A DNA stretch of 35,219 nucleotides. Origin: a virus. The stretch lies in IMG/VR virus record IMGVR_UViG_3300037502_002100, positions 1 through 35,219 of that record, one strand, 5' to 3'. The position numbers and the translations under genes are program-made. The notes under the pieces were generated by a model. That model was not told the origin of the DNA. It saw only the letters and a program-made list of their open reading frames with translations, and did no database searches. Shown piece by piece: positions 5,609 to 12,513 of the stretch (the first letter of the stretch is position 1; the number at the start of each line of letters is the position of its first letter).

Positions 5609-6181
5609 CTAATTTAGTGTCGTTTCGTGTAATAGTGTATAAGAATAAACACGTCCTTTTTGCACCTCAACAAATTTAAACAAAGCATTCATATTTGTAA
5701 CGCTTGCACCTTGACAACCTGCTGACCAATTACCAACTTTATTCCCTTTTCCCATATAATGAAAGTTTGTAAATGCGATTTCTTCGTAAATTTTACCACC
5801 GCTTTCAAGTTGTGCGTCTTTATCATTATCCCTCCAATATAGCATCGGTTTAATTTGTCTAAATGCTTTTTGTCCATTGTGTCCTTTATCCATTAATTGG
5901 TAGCACCCTCTATACTGTTTATCGTGGACCAGGATAGCCGTTCCTAATTTATTCATAGGTTTCAATCTGTAAAACACTCCAGCATCTGTTGTAATTGGAA
6001 TTATTAACTCGTGTCGTTTGCCTTTATCGTCCCAATAGAAAGCACCTCCCCAATCATTGAAAGTGTCAGCTGTGTTTTCGTTTGTTCTCACTCCGAAAAG
6101 GTTAATTGAATTAGGCTCACGGAATACAACCGCTCCGATTTTTTCCATTCCTTTTATAACTTGGTCAATTGTTGGTTTCAT
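5609..6181 (-). CDS. Candidate endolysin with L,D-transpeptidase-like catalytic motif
   Basis: A 190-residue protein starting MKPTIDQVIKGMEKIGAVV. I chose the ATG at 6181 because it overlaps the upstream stop as ATGA. Near the C-terminus FHYMGKG is followed by GNWSAGCQGAS. A His followed after 10-20 residues by S.GC is the catalytic pattern of YkuD-type L,D-transpeptidases and related peptidases, with Cys as nucleophile. YWRDNDKD in the middle resembles a calcium-binding or conserved loop found in related phage proteins. With the spanin-like gene two genes upstream, a cell-wall-cutting role is plausible. No signal peptide is visible, so export would rely on the holin. Function is an inference. 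Confidence 0.7.
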   Translation of the reverse strand: MKPTIDQVIKGMEKIGAVVFREPNSINLFGVRTNENTADTFNDWGGAFYWDDKGKRHELIIPITTDAGVFYRLKPMNKLGTAILVHDKQYRGCYQLMDKGHNGQKAFRQIKPMLYWRDNDKDAQLESGGKIYEEIAFTNFHYMGKGNKVGNWSAGCQGASVTNMNALFKFVEVQKGRVYSYTLLHETTLN

Positions 6182-6387
6182 AATAATTGTATTTGTTTTT
6201 TTACTTCTTTCCAAAATGCCATTTTTACGGCTTGTTCAACTTTCATAATTTCATCCACTGTTAGCAATGCTGATTTTACAGCTATAATTGTGCATAATAT
6301 TTCGTGACCGCAATCTGTATCTTCATTCATTAGAATAATTTTAAATGAATCTACTAATTCAACTGCTTTTTGTTTAGGTGTAATCAT
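6178..6387 (-). CDS. Small helical protein, paralogue of 7962-8168
   Basis: A 69-residue protein of the pattern KAVELVDSF, then CTIIAVKS, then a C-terminal helix ending WKEVKKQIQLL. The gene at 7962-8168 has the same plan (KAKQLVDKF, CAIIAVEEL, WNNVKQEIEKL). The two are probably paralogues of a small family frequent in phages of Bacteroidota. Function unknown. Both ends are joined to neighbours by ATGA overlaps. Confidence 0.8.
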   Translation of the reverse strand: MITPKQKAVELVDSFKIILMNEDTDCGHEILCTIIAVKSALLTVDEIMKVEQAVKMAFWKEVKKQIQLL

Positions 6388-6464
6388 TTCAAAAATATTA
6401 AGTAAATAATGTAACTTATAATCAAAGTTATTAATAATTCGTGGAGTAGGTTGCGGAGGTTCAT
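6384..6464 (-). CDS. 26-residue membrane peptide in the lysis region
   Basis: The start overlaps the stop of the spanin-like gene (ATGA at 6461-6464) and the stop overlaps the next start (ATGA at 6384-6387). An open frame that fits both junctions is good evidence for a gene. After MNLRNLLHE comes a hydrophobic span (LLITLIISYIIYLIFL) and a final Lys. It could be a mini-holin, antiholin or spanin helper; only its membrane nature is visible. Confidence 0.6.
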   Translation of the reverse strand: MNLRNLLHELLITLIISYIIYLIFLK

Positions 6465-6904
6465 AATCTTTTCACTATTAATCTAATTAAAATAGGTGTA
6501 AAAATTCCAATTGCTAAACCAATTAAAAACCAATTAAATGGATTGCGTTCTTTAGCTTTTGCGAGCTTTACAACTTCTTTAGTTTTCCACTTCGTTACAT
6601 AACGCACCGTTTCAATTGAATCACGCTTTATTCTGTATTTATAGCGTATTTCTTGACGTGTTAAAGGTATTTGTACTTCAGGACAATTTAAAGGCATCTG
6701 AACGAATATAATTGAATCCTTGCCGTTTACTTTGATTGTCTTTTCGACCGTTACAACTCGCTCCGTTGTGTCTATTTTACCGCCTTTGTTTATAAATTTA
6801 GTAAAGTGGTAGTTGGCTGAACAACCGTATAATAAATACAACATTCCCACGATGTAAAGCGCACCCAGTAGGAGTACGCTTAAATGTTTGTAGTTTAATT
6901 TCAT
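6461..6904 (-). CDS. Candidate unimolecular spanin (lipoprotein with C-terminal membrane anchor)
   Basis: A 147-residue protein with a hydrophobic N-terminus ending in a lipobox-like LYGC (Cys28), a periplasmic middle rich in beta strands and charged residues (about 30-120), and a strongly hydrophobic C-terminal segment WFLIGLAIGIFTPILIRLIV. An outer-membrane lipid anchor plus an inner-membrane C-terminal anchor is the plan of u-spanins such as T1 gp11, which fuse the two membranes at the end of lysis. It lies close to the lysin gene. The -2 Tyr of the lipobox is unusual. The alternative is a generic membrane protein of the Rz type. Confidence 0.6.
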   Translation of the reverse strand: MKLNYKHLSVLLLGALYIVGMLYLLYGCSANYHFTKFINKGGKIDTTERVVTVEKTIKVNGKDSIIFVQMPLNCPEVQIPLTRQEIRYKYRIKRDSIETVRYVTKWKTKEVVKLAKAKERNPFNWFLIGLAIGIFTPILIRLIVKRL

Positions 6905-7185
6905 AAGTCGTAAGAACGATTAGTATTAATATATGGTTTTTTCATTGGCTTTGGTTCTAAGGTAATATTTTCTTCTTTACCACCAATCAACGACGCTTTT
7001 AATTCTTGATATTCAGCGTTGTTTTTCAGCTTAGTATCAAAGTAATAAAGTATTTTGTTTAGCTTTTCAATCTCTTTCGATTTTATTTGCCCTTTTACAA
7101 ATTCGTCATTAAAATCTTCTTCTAATTCTTTGATTTTATCCGCTTGTCGCTGGATAATTTTTCTTAGGTGTCTTTCGTTACTCAT
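6901..7185 (-). CDS. Coiled-coil hypothetical protein
   Basis: A 94-residue charged protein. Residues 5-60 form a probable coiled coil (KIIQRQADKIKELEEDF and on), followed by a Pro/Lys-rich tail. No signal or membrane segment. It is joined by ATGA overlaps to the spanin-like gene downstream and the membrane coiled-coil gene upstream, so the three are co-translated. Function unknown; association with the lysis set is only by position. Confidence 0.75.
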   Translation of the reverse strand: MSNERHLRKIIQRQADKIKELEEDFNDEFVKGQIKSKEIEKLNKILYYFDTKLKNNAEYQELKASLIGGKEENITLEPKPMKKPYINTNRSYDL

Positions 7186-7553
7186 TTTGTTTTGTTTAAA
7201 AATATGTTTACAAATTCAATAGGTGTTCTTTCGTCATAACCTAAAACGTTACCACTTTCAATAGTATAGTCTTTTAATTCTTGAACTAAGTCACAAAGTT
7301 GCTTTTCAATTGGTTCTTTAAGTTTTTGAATTTCTTGATTTTTAGCTAATAATTTAGCGTTCTTTCTTTTGTCCTCTGCAAACAAATCTTTCAGCATATC
7401 GTTTGCCGTTGCTAGTTGTTCGTTTAATGCATCGTGTCTTTGACATTTGCGCTTATAGTACGCTTTCAGAGTTAAATACTTCAAAGTTAACAGAATCGAA
7501 AACCCTGTTCCGATTAAGGCTAATGCCCCGATAGTGATTGTGTAAGTGTTCAT
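7182..7553 (-). CDS. Membrane-anchored coiled-coil protein
   Basis: A 123-residue protein with an N-terminal membrane helix (IGALALIGTGFSILLTLKYL, residues 8-27), a basic flank (KAYYKRKCQRH), and a coiled coil about residues 40-95. An N-in anchor followed by a periplasmic coiled coil is the plan of the inner-membrane spanin (Rz), so this is an alternative or additional spanin candidate beside the lipoprotein at 6461. The basic residues after the helix argue instead for a cytoplasmic body. It is the first gene of the lysis cluster; a terminator-like hairpin lies just upstream at 7577. Confidence 0.75.
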   Translation of the reverse strand: MNTYTITIGALALIGTGFSILLTLKYLTLKAYYKRKCQRHDALNEQLATANDMLKDLFAEDKRKNAKLLAKNQEIQKLKEPIEKQLCDLVQELKDYTIESGNVLGYDERTPIEFVNIFLNKTK

Positions 7554-7576
7554 ATTTATTTGTTTATTTGTTACTT

Positions 7577-7626
7577 AAAAAACCCCTCTTGTGGTTTATC
7601 TTCCAAGATTCAGTTACGGAGGGGTT
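7577..7626 (-). terminator. Terminator-like hairpin AACCCCTC/GAGGGGTT
   Basis: AACCCCTC (7581-7588) and GAGGGGTT (7619-7626) form an 8-bp stem with a 30-nt loop, followed by six U on the minus strand. The same stem occurs at 7902-7940, so the gene between them is flanked by two like hairpins. Confidence 0.6.
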
Positions 7627-7627
7627 G

Positions 7628-7885
7628 CTATCGGTTTTCGACCACCATTTTTGTTTTTATAAATCCTTTTTCTTTAAGCTGTTCAACTTCATTTTCTTTC
7701 AAATTCCATCTTAATTTGCTCAAATGTTTAATTTCTGTTTCTTCATTCCAAATCATTTGAATATCTAAGGTTAATTGACATTCATAATTTCTTTTTCCTC
7801 CAACTTCTAAAATGTTAATTGAAATTGATTCAACGGTAATCTTACCACCTATTTCAATATCTCCTAATTTTAACTTTTCTTCCAT
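7628..7885 (-). CDS. Hypothetical beta-rich protein
   Basis: An 85-residue acidic protein that alternates predicted strands (GDIEIGGKITVESISINIL, YECQLTLDIQMIW) and ends in a helix. No family recognised. It stands alone between two hairpins with identical 8-bp stems, and may be an independently acquired cassette. Confidence 0.75.
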   Translation of the reverse strand: MEEKLKLGDIEIGGKITVESISINILEVGGKRNYECQLTLDIQMIWNEETEIKHLSKLRWNLKENEVEQLKEKGFIKTKMVVENR

Positions 7886-7898
7886 TGTTTACTATTTT

Positions 7899-7940
7899 AA
7901 AAACCCCTCGGAATAGTTGCCGATTCTACTCGGAGGGGTT
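7899..7940 (-). terminator. Terminator-like hairpin AACCCCTC/GAGGGGTT, second copy
   Basis: AACCCCTC (7902-7909) and GAGGGGTT (7933-7940) form the same 8-bp stem as at 7581, followed by five U on the minus strand. It lies about 20 bases beyond the stop of the gene at 7962. Confidence 0.55.
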
Positions 7941-7961
7941 GGCATTTCTCAGGTACCTTGT

Positions 7962-8168
7962 TTAATTAATTAATTTTTCTATTTCTTGTTTGACATTGTT
8001 CCAATAATTATATGCTGAGCCAAGGTCAAGTCCTATATATTCTCTACATTGTTCCATCAACTCTTCAACTGCTATAATTGCACACTTAATTCCATTTCTC
8101 TCTCCTTGTCTAGTATTGTCCATTGTGAACTTATCTACTAATTGTTTTGCTTTTTCTGTTGTTTTCAT
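7962..8168 (-). CDS. Small helical protein, paralogue of 6178-6387
   Basis: A 68-residue protein: KAKQLVDKF at the start, KCAIIAVEEL in the middle, YWNNVKQEIEKL at the end. This plan is shared with the gene at 6178. It stands between a hairpin without U-tract (8198-8241) and a terminator, so it may be expressed separately. Function unknown. Confidence 0.8.
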   Translation of the reverse strand: MKTTEKAKQLVDKFTMDNTRQGERNGIKCAIIAVEELMEQCREYIGLDLGSAYNYWNNVKQEIEKLIN

Positions 8169-8197
8169 ATTTTTTTTTCGTTTTTAATTATTCAAAT

Positions 8198-8241
8198 CTA
8201 CTCACTATCTTCATTCGCTTGACCGCTATTGTGATGAGTGG
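8198..8241 (-). promoter_or_regulatory. Intergenic hairpin without U-tract (family member 2)
   Basis: CTACTCA (8198-8204) and TGAGTGG (8235-8241) can pair on the RNA with one G-U pair. GATGAGTGGTT is repeated at 8233 and 8253. It resembles the element at 3014 in its CGCTTG loop and GTGATGA arm. Confidence 0.4.
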
Positions 8242-8262
8242 TTGGATTAGTTGATGAGTGGT

Positions 8263-8976
8263 TTAAAACAGGGTTAATTGGTCTCCGAAACTTGAAGGAA
8301 TATGAATAATAGGTTGTTGTTCTTCAATTTCTTTTTCAGTTGCATAGGTCAAATATTCCGCACATTCTTGAGTCGTTAAAGGTTTAACCATTAAACCAGT
8401 TTCAGGTAGATAAATTCTCCATCCTTTGTAAAATTCCATTCTTAATGTATCGCAATGAATCACAACGCCTTTCATTCCATACATAACATAATTTATTACT
8501 GACATCAAACAACATCTTTCGTCTAAATCTTGACCTATGTATGTAAATTGAAATCTGTTATTTGGTTGCAATCTTGCGTGTGCAACAAAGTTTCTACTAC
8601 TACCCGTTGAAGGATCATTAACAGTCCCAGATTTTACATCGTTGTGAGTTAAATTTGCAATCAAGTTACAAACACTTTCAGGGGTAAAAAATTGACCAGT
8701 TTGAGCATTTGAAAGTCCTAATTCTTCAAAAATTCTTCCAATACAATCAGTCCAATTTCCCTCTTTTGATTTTGTTTCATAGTCTAAAAACAAAGCACCA
8801 AACGCTTCACCAAATAGCTTTTTTTCTTCATCTGAATATCTTTTAGCTCTTTCTTCGTATCGATATTCGTCACGACCTAAACAAAGCGCAGCAACACTCA
8901 TATTTAAAAAGTCATCAAATACATTGTGTAAATGTTGACTATAAGCTATCTTTTTTAATAGTGGTATTGTATTCAT
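8263..8976 (-). CDS. N-6 DNA methylase-like protein lacking the NPPY motif
   Basis: A 237-residue protein like the core of N6_Mtase (HsdM-type) enzymes. It has GQFFTP (about 93-98), an AdoMet-binding motif I as NDPSTGSSRNFVA where DPACGSG is usual, and GQDLDERC about 30 residues later at the motif II position. No NPPY or NPPF catalytic motif follows; the chain ends in a charged helix and a short tail. The N-terminal 90 residues are helical. With motif I altered (CG to TG) and motif IV missing it may bind AdoMet or DNA without methylating. Short methylase-like proteins without NPPY occur in other phages of this group. The start overlaps the HNH stop as ATGA. Confidence 0.75.
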   Translation of the reverse strand: MNTIPLLKKIAYSQHLHNVFDDFLNMSVAALCLGRDEYRYEERAKRYSDEEKKLFGEAFGALFLDYETKSKEGNWTDCIGRIFEELGLSNAQTGQFFTPESVCNLIANLTHNDVKSGTVNDPSTGSSRNFVAHARLQPNNRFQFTYIGQDLDERCCLMSVINYVMYGMKGVVIHCDTLRMEFYKGWRIYLPETGLMVKPLTTQECAEYLTYATEKEIEEQQPIIHIPSSFGDQLTLF

Positions 8977-9566
8977 AAGCTGTACATTGTTTTATTGATT
9001 TTTGTATCACATTTTATAAATTTTTCCATTGCATAAATATAGCCCTTGATATTTCCAAGCAATGTGAATCTTTTTATTTTGTCAACAACATATAAGTACG
9101 CAATGCCAATCATTTGTTTAATTGATTTTCTTACTTGCTTGAAAATTTCACAGAAACACCTATTAATAACTTCAATATCAAGCGTTAAATAATACTCTTT
9201 TAAAATCGGACAAGTGCATTTTTCAATAGCTTCTTCGCGTGTTGAAGTTTTCTTTTTTCCGTGCCAATTATCATAAGATTTTCTTTTTTCGGCATCTTGT
9301 TTATTGCTTATCCATTTTATGTTTGATGGATGACAATTCAATTTATTACCGTCAATAAATTCAATGAATTTAAAATTGAATCTATTGGGAACAAGGCATC
9401 TTGCCACTAATTTAGCTGCATATCTCTGAACCCTTTTTCCATTTATATAAATGTTATAATAAAGATAGCCGTCTTTATCTTTCAATGGTTTTATCAATTC
9501 TTCGTTTCGATAAAGTAATCCATTTTTACAAAAAAAGTATTCGCTATTTTCCTTTAGTTTTATCAT
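8973..9566 (-). CDS. Degenerate HNH homing endonuclease-like protein
   Basis: A 197-residue protein whose first 110 residues match the phage HNH homing type: YLYYNIYINGKR, KLVARCLVPN, then FIDGNKLNCHPSNIKWIS (about 69-86). In active members the sequence before IDGNK is NH and the His is catalytic; here it is EF, so the key His is missing. The C-terminal 85 residues are hydrophobic and helical and not recognised. The first 23 bases overlap the 47-codon gene upstream, and the stop overlaps the methylase-like start as ATGA. It is probably an inactive or repurposed former mobile nuclease. Confidence 0.7.
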   Translation of the reverse strand: MIKLKENSEYFFCKNGLLYRNEELIKPLKDKDGYLYYNIYINGKRVQRYAAKLVARCLVPNRFNFKFIEFIDGNKLNCHPSNIKWISNKQDAEKRKSYDNWHGKKKTSTREEAIEKCTCPILKEYYLTLDIEVINRCFCEIFKQVRKSIKQMIGIAYLYVVDKIKRFTLLGNIKGYIYAMEKFIKCDTKINKTMYSL

Positions 9567-9687
9567 AAGGTGGATTTTTAATTAGAAAATCAAATTTATT
9601 TTTATTCACGTACTCTTTAACCTTTGTTGGTGTGTAATAAATAGGCTTTGCAACTGCTATTTTAACCGCTAATTCTAAATAATTCAT
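9544..9687 (-). CDS. 47-residue protein ending in an NPPY motif
   Basis: The ATG overlaps the upstream stop as ATGA (9684-9687), which supports translation. The C-terminal third reads KFDFLIKNPPYDKTK, the form of motif IV in N6-adenine methyltransferases (D..I.NPPY). The frame then stops inside the start of the HNH gene. It may be the surviving 5' end of a methylase gene interrupted by the HNH gene, or a short peptide with a chance match. Function unknown. Confidence 0.5.
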   Translation of the reverse strand: MNYLELAVKIAVAKPIYYTPTKVKEYVNKNKFDFLIKNPPYDKTKGK

Positions 9688-9905
9688 ACCAATTCAATTT
9701 CATTACTTGTTACTTTAATCTCATTTCCCTCAAACACTATCCAATAATAGTTCAAATGTTCTGTAATAATAGCACATTCAACTCCTTTGTAAACGCAAGG
9801 ACGGTACTTGATAAAATATTTAGTGTCCTTTGGTAAATCGTGGTTTTGCTCAACTATCTGATAGTTTGCTTTGCCGTTGGTTTCGGTTTTTAGTAGGTGT
9901 TTCAT
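9684..9905 (-). CDS. Hypothetical beta-rich protein
   Basis: A 73-residue protein with several predicted strands (YQIVEQN, KYFIKYRPCVYKG, ECAIITEHLNYYWIVFEG, NEIKVTSNEIELV), resembling a small SH3-like or beta-barrel fold. No family recognised. It is joined by ATGA overlaps to the genes on both sides. Confidence 0.75.
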   Translation of the reverse strand: MKHLLKTETNGKANYQIVEQNHDLPKDTKYFIKYRPCVYKGVECAIITEHLNYYWIVFEGNEIKVTSNEIELV

Positions 9906-10063
9906 TTGTTACTCGTTTTAGTTTTTAAATGTTGTTTCCAAATCTCAAAGATTCTACCTGTTGAAACTTTGAATTCTCTAGCTAATTTATCAGTTGATTC
10001 ACTTTCAACTCTACTTAAAATATCGCTAATCTGTTTTGGTGTTAATGGTGGTTTTCTGCTCAT
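9902..10063 (-). CDS. Small helix-turn-helix protein
   Basis: A 53-residue protein starting MSRKPPLTPKQISDIL, then DKLAREFKVSTGRIFEIWK (about 26-44), a helix-turn-helix of the homeodomain-like or resolvase C-terminal type. The tail is lysine-rich. Start and stop both overlap the neighbours as ATGA. It is the best candidate for a DNA-binding regulator among the small genes. Confidence 0.7.
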   Translation of the reverse strand: MSRKPPLTPKQISDILSRVESESTDKLAREFKVSTGRIFEIWKQHLKTKTSNK

Positions 10064-10377
10064 AATCGTTTTCTTAACCAATATCTATGCTCCTCAACTT
10101 CATTAGCTAATTCGTGCAAACGTTTGATTTTGTAATTTATGTCAACAATCAAGCATTCGTATTCAAACATTCTATCCTCAATTACTTCTTTGTTGGCAAC
10201 TTTACCGGTTGAACAATTTGGGCAGTTTTCCGTTTCATCGTAAATCGGATTCATATTAATGTCTGAATTAACTACTATTGTCGCATCGCCTTTACAGATG
10301 TCGCATTGCTTGTATAGTGAGTTTCGTTCGACTAAATTAAGTCGTGCGAGTTTTTCTTGGATTGTTTCGTTTTTCAT
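10060..10377 (-). CDS. Small zinc-ribbon protein with coiled-coil tail
   Basis: A 105-residue protein with two Cys pairs, CDIC (about 25-28) and CPNC (about 52-55), likely to bind one zinc ion in a ribbon. The C-terminal 40 residues are a charged helix with heptad-like leucines and aromatics. This plan is common in small phage proteins of unknown role. A 72-base gap with a hairpin separates it from the gene upstream; downstream it is ATGA-coupled to the helix-turn-helix gene. Confidence 0.75.
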   Translation of the reverse strand: MKNETIQEKLARLNLVERNSLYKQCDICKGDATIVVNSDINMNPIYDETENCPNCSTGKVANKEVIEDRMFEYECLIVDINYKIKRLHELANEVEEHRYWLRKRL

Positions 10378-10395
10378 ATCGTAAATTTAAAGTTA

Positions 10396-10433
10396 AAAGC
10401 CGTCCGATTTGTGGAATTATGACGAACGGCTTT
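10396..10433 (-). promoter_or_regulatory. Intergenic hairpin without U-tract (family member 3)
   Basis: AAAGCCGT (10396-10403) and ACGGCTTT (10426-10433) form a perfect 8-bp stem. Seventeen bases (10416-10432) are identical to 11616-11632 in the next intergenic gap. It lies between the coiled-coil gene and the zinc-ribbon gene. Confidence 0.55.
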
Positions 10434-10449
10434 GATAACGGATAGGTGG

Positions 10450-11565
10450 TTAAAACTTACTAATCTGTGATTTACTCCAAGTTTTAAAAGCATCGAATTT
10501 TTGTTGAATTTCTTTTACAACATCGTTATCTAATTCAGTTGTAGGAATTTCAAACAAGTTAATCCAAGCCTCCATTTGTTTCTTAATTGGTGCTTTTGCT
10601 AACTTTTCAGCTTCTAATTTTTCAGCTTCTAACTTCGCTAATCTTTCACGTTCTTCTTTCGCTTGACGTTCTTTTTCAGCGTCTAATTCCGCTTGTATTT
10701 TAGCTTGTTTCTCACGTTCTGCTTTTAATTCGGCTTGACGTTTAGCTTCGAGTTGTTCCGCTTCTTTTTGTGCTTTCTCACGTTCTGCTTTTAAACGTTC
10801 GTTTTCGATTCGTTGCGCCTCTACTTTTGCTTCGTGGTCTGCTTTCATTTTTTTAGCTGATTCGATTGTAGCTGTTAAATCAACCGTTTCAAAATCAATT
10901 AAATCAAAGTTGATTATCCATTGTGAAAGTGGCAAAAGTTGCTCTTTATTAGATTGAATAGTTTGTTGACGCTTGATTTCTTTTTGTCTTTCGATTTCGG
11001 CTAAACGTTCCGCTTCAATACGTTCTTGTTCCTCCTTTATTTCAGCGTCTTTTTTGGCTTGTAATTGAAGTTTTGCACCGTTTAAAACGTTATTGTAATC
11101 TGATTCACTTAATGTTCCTAAATCAATCCCTAAAGGCACAAATTCGCTAAACGGTTCAAGTTCTGTAATACGTAATTGTTTTAACGCTTCGATTCTTTCA
11201 CGTTCTTTGTTTTCGGCGTACTTTTCAATCTCTTCTAAGTTTGATTCCATACGCTCGTTAATTGCAATCTCACGATTTTTTAAAGCGTCAACAAATTGAC
11301 CAGCACGCAAGAAAACTTCTTTAGTTGTTTTATGCCAAACTGCAATTCCTTTAGTTCGATTATCTCGAATTTTCAATCTTAACTCCCTTGCAATTTTTGC
11401 CGTTTCAGGATTTTCAATATCCATTTTTAACACTTCATTGTAAGGAACTTCTAATTGTGTTCTTTCGCTTTGAATTTGAGGTAAATTTCCCATTAACTCA
11501 TTTGCTTTGTTTTCTTCAATCCCAAATTCTTGCGGATTTACTACTACTACTACTTCATTTTTCAT
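10450..11565 (-). CDS. Long coiled-coil protein of the replication/recombination region
   Basis: A 371-residue protein. The first 165 residues (VVVVNPQEFGIEENKA, LRLKIRDNRTKGI, LKNREIAINERMESNLEEI) are a helical domain that resembles the N-terminus of phage proteins often found beside ERF or RecT genes (DUF1351-like, low certainty). Residues 165-330 hold two highly charged stretches of E, K, R, A and Q with repeated units such as AERLAEIERQ and KLEAEKLEAEKLAK, a long single alpha helix or coiled coil. The C-terminal 45 residues form a small separate domain. Function unknown; a structural or scaffolding role in DNA processing is possible. Confidence 0.8.
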   Translation of the reverse strand: MKNEVVVVVNPQEFGIEENKANELMGNLPQIQSERTQLEVPYNEVLKMDIENPETAKIARELRLKIRDNRTKGIAVWHKTTKEVFLRAGQFVDALKNREIAINERMESNLEEIEKYAENKERERIEALKQLRITELEPFSEFVPLGIDLGTLSESDYNNVLNGAKLQLQAKKDAEIKEEQERIEAERLAEIERQKEIKRQQTIQSNKEQLLPLSQWIINFDLIDFETVDLTATIESAKKMKADHEAKVEAQRIENERLKAEREKAQKEAEQLEAKRQAELKAEREKQAKIQAELDAEKERQAKEERERLAKLEAEKLEAEKLAKAPIKKQMEAWINLFEIPTTELDNDVVKEIQQKFDAFKTWSKSQISKF

Positions 11566-11610
11566 ATTCTGTTTTTTTGATTAAAATTACTTGTTAATTG
11601 TGTTGGTTTT

Positions 11611-11629
11611 CCGTTATTATGACGAACGG
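11611..11629 (-). promoter_or_regulatory. Intergenic hairpin without U-tract (family member 4)
   Basis: CCGTT (11611-11615) and AACGG (11625-11629) form a short stem in the 74-base gap between two genes. It shares 17 identical bases (11616-11632) with the element at 10396-10433. Confidence 0.45.
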
Positions 11630-11639
11630 CTTGTTGTGG

Positions 11640-12062
11640 TTATGAATGGTAAATCTCGATTTTATCCTTGCTAATCTTTATCTCCGTTCCTTTCGGGTAG
11701 TCGTTTTTTAGGTGTTCTTTTAGCAATTTGAAGCATTCAGGTTCTTGCTTTTGCGTAAAAACCCAATTCAATTCAGGAGTATTCTCTCTAATCCATTCTT
11801 GAACATCAGTAAACACATTAGATTTCTTAAGTGTTAAAAGTGCTTCTAGTTCGTCGATGGTGATTTTGGTTTCATTATCTATTTTATTCAGTTTCATCCA
11901 TTGATTATCTGATTCTTTAAAAGCAATATTAAAATAGCATTCAAATGAATCATTTAATATAGATTCTTTCAAAATCTCCTCCCCAACATTCTGCAATATT
12001 TCAATCGCCCTTAATCTTTCTTGTTCGTTGGTAATTGCAACGTAAATGTTTTCTTTTTTCAT
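11640..12062 (-). CDS. Hypothetical protein, tandem paralogue of 12059-12310
   Basis: A 140-residue protein. Residues 1-78 follow the same plan as the gene immediately upstream: a strand IYVAITNEQERLRAIEIL, a central beta region, then ITIDELEALL. An extra C-terminal domain of about 60 residues contains a Trp-rich helix and IKISKDKIEIY. The pair is joined by an ATGA overlap and probably arose by tandem duplication. Function unknown. Confidence 0.8.
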   Translation of the reverse strand: MKKENIYVAITNEQERLRAIEILQNVGEEILKESILNDSFECYFNIAFKESDNQWMKLNKIDNETKITIDELEALLTLKKSNVFTDVQEWIRENTPELNWVFTQKQEPECFKLLKEHLKNDYPKGTEIKISKDKIEIYHS

Positions 12063-12310
12063 TTTGATTCGTTTTTTAAGATTGTTTCTAATTCTTCGAG
12101 GGTTATTTCTTTTTTACTTAAATGCAATTGATTATCACCTATCCACCAACGTGGGATATTTAATACAAAAACTAAAGAGTTACAATCTTTTAAAAAATCC
12201 ATAGATTCTTCATCTTGCCAAATCGGCTCATTATACCTATTCAGAATCTCAATAGCTTTCTGTTGCTTTTCTGTTGAGTCAATCGTGACTCTAATCTCGT
12301 ATTTTTTCAT
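12059..12310 (-). CDS. Hypothetical protein, tandem paralogue of 11640-12062
   Basis: An 83-residue protein starting MKKYEIRVTIDSTEKQQKAI, with a hydrophobic central strand region (NSLVFVLNIPRWW) and ending with ITLEELETIL. These three segments line up with the N-terminal 78 residues of the next gene. Function unknown. Confidence 0.8.
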   Translation of the reverse strand: MKKYEIRVTIDSTEKQQKAIEILNRYNEPIWQDEESMDFLKDCNSLVFVLNIPRWWIGDNQLHLSKKEITLEELETILKNESK

Positions 12311-12312
12311 AG

Positions 12313-12513
12313 CTAAATATTTTCTAAGATTTCTCCAATCGTTGATAGATTAGATTCTAATTCACTTTGTTTTCTTCTAATTTCTTCTTTCGCATAAAGT
12401 TTTACGTAAAAGATATAATTAGCAACTCCTTGATAATCGTACTTTTCAAAAAGTTTTTGAACTGTTTGTCTTGCGTCAATTTGTTCTTGTTGTTCTACTT
12501 CGGATGTATTCAT
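12313..12513 (-). CDS. Small charged helical protein
   Basis: A 66-residue protein, predicted all-helical (QEQIDARQTVQKLFEKYDYQ, then EEIRRKQSELESNLSTI). The middle contains VANYIFYVKLYAKEE. Its ATG overlaps the stop of the 34-codon membrane gene as ATGA. No family recognised. Confidence 0.7.
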   Translation of the reverse strand: MNTSEVEQQEQIDARQTVQKLFEKYDYQGVANYIFYVKLYAKEEIRRKQSELESNLSTIGEILENI

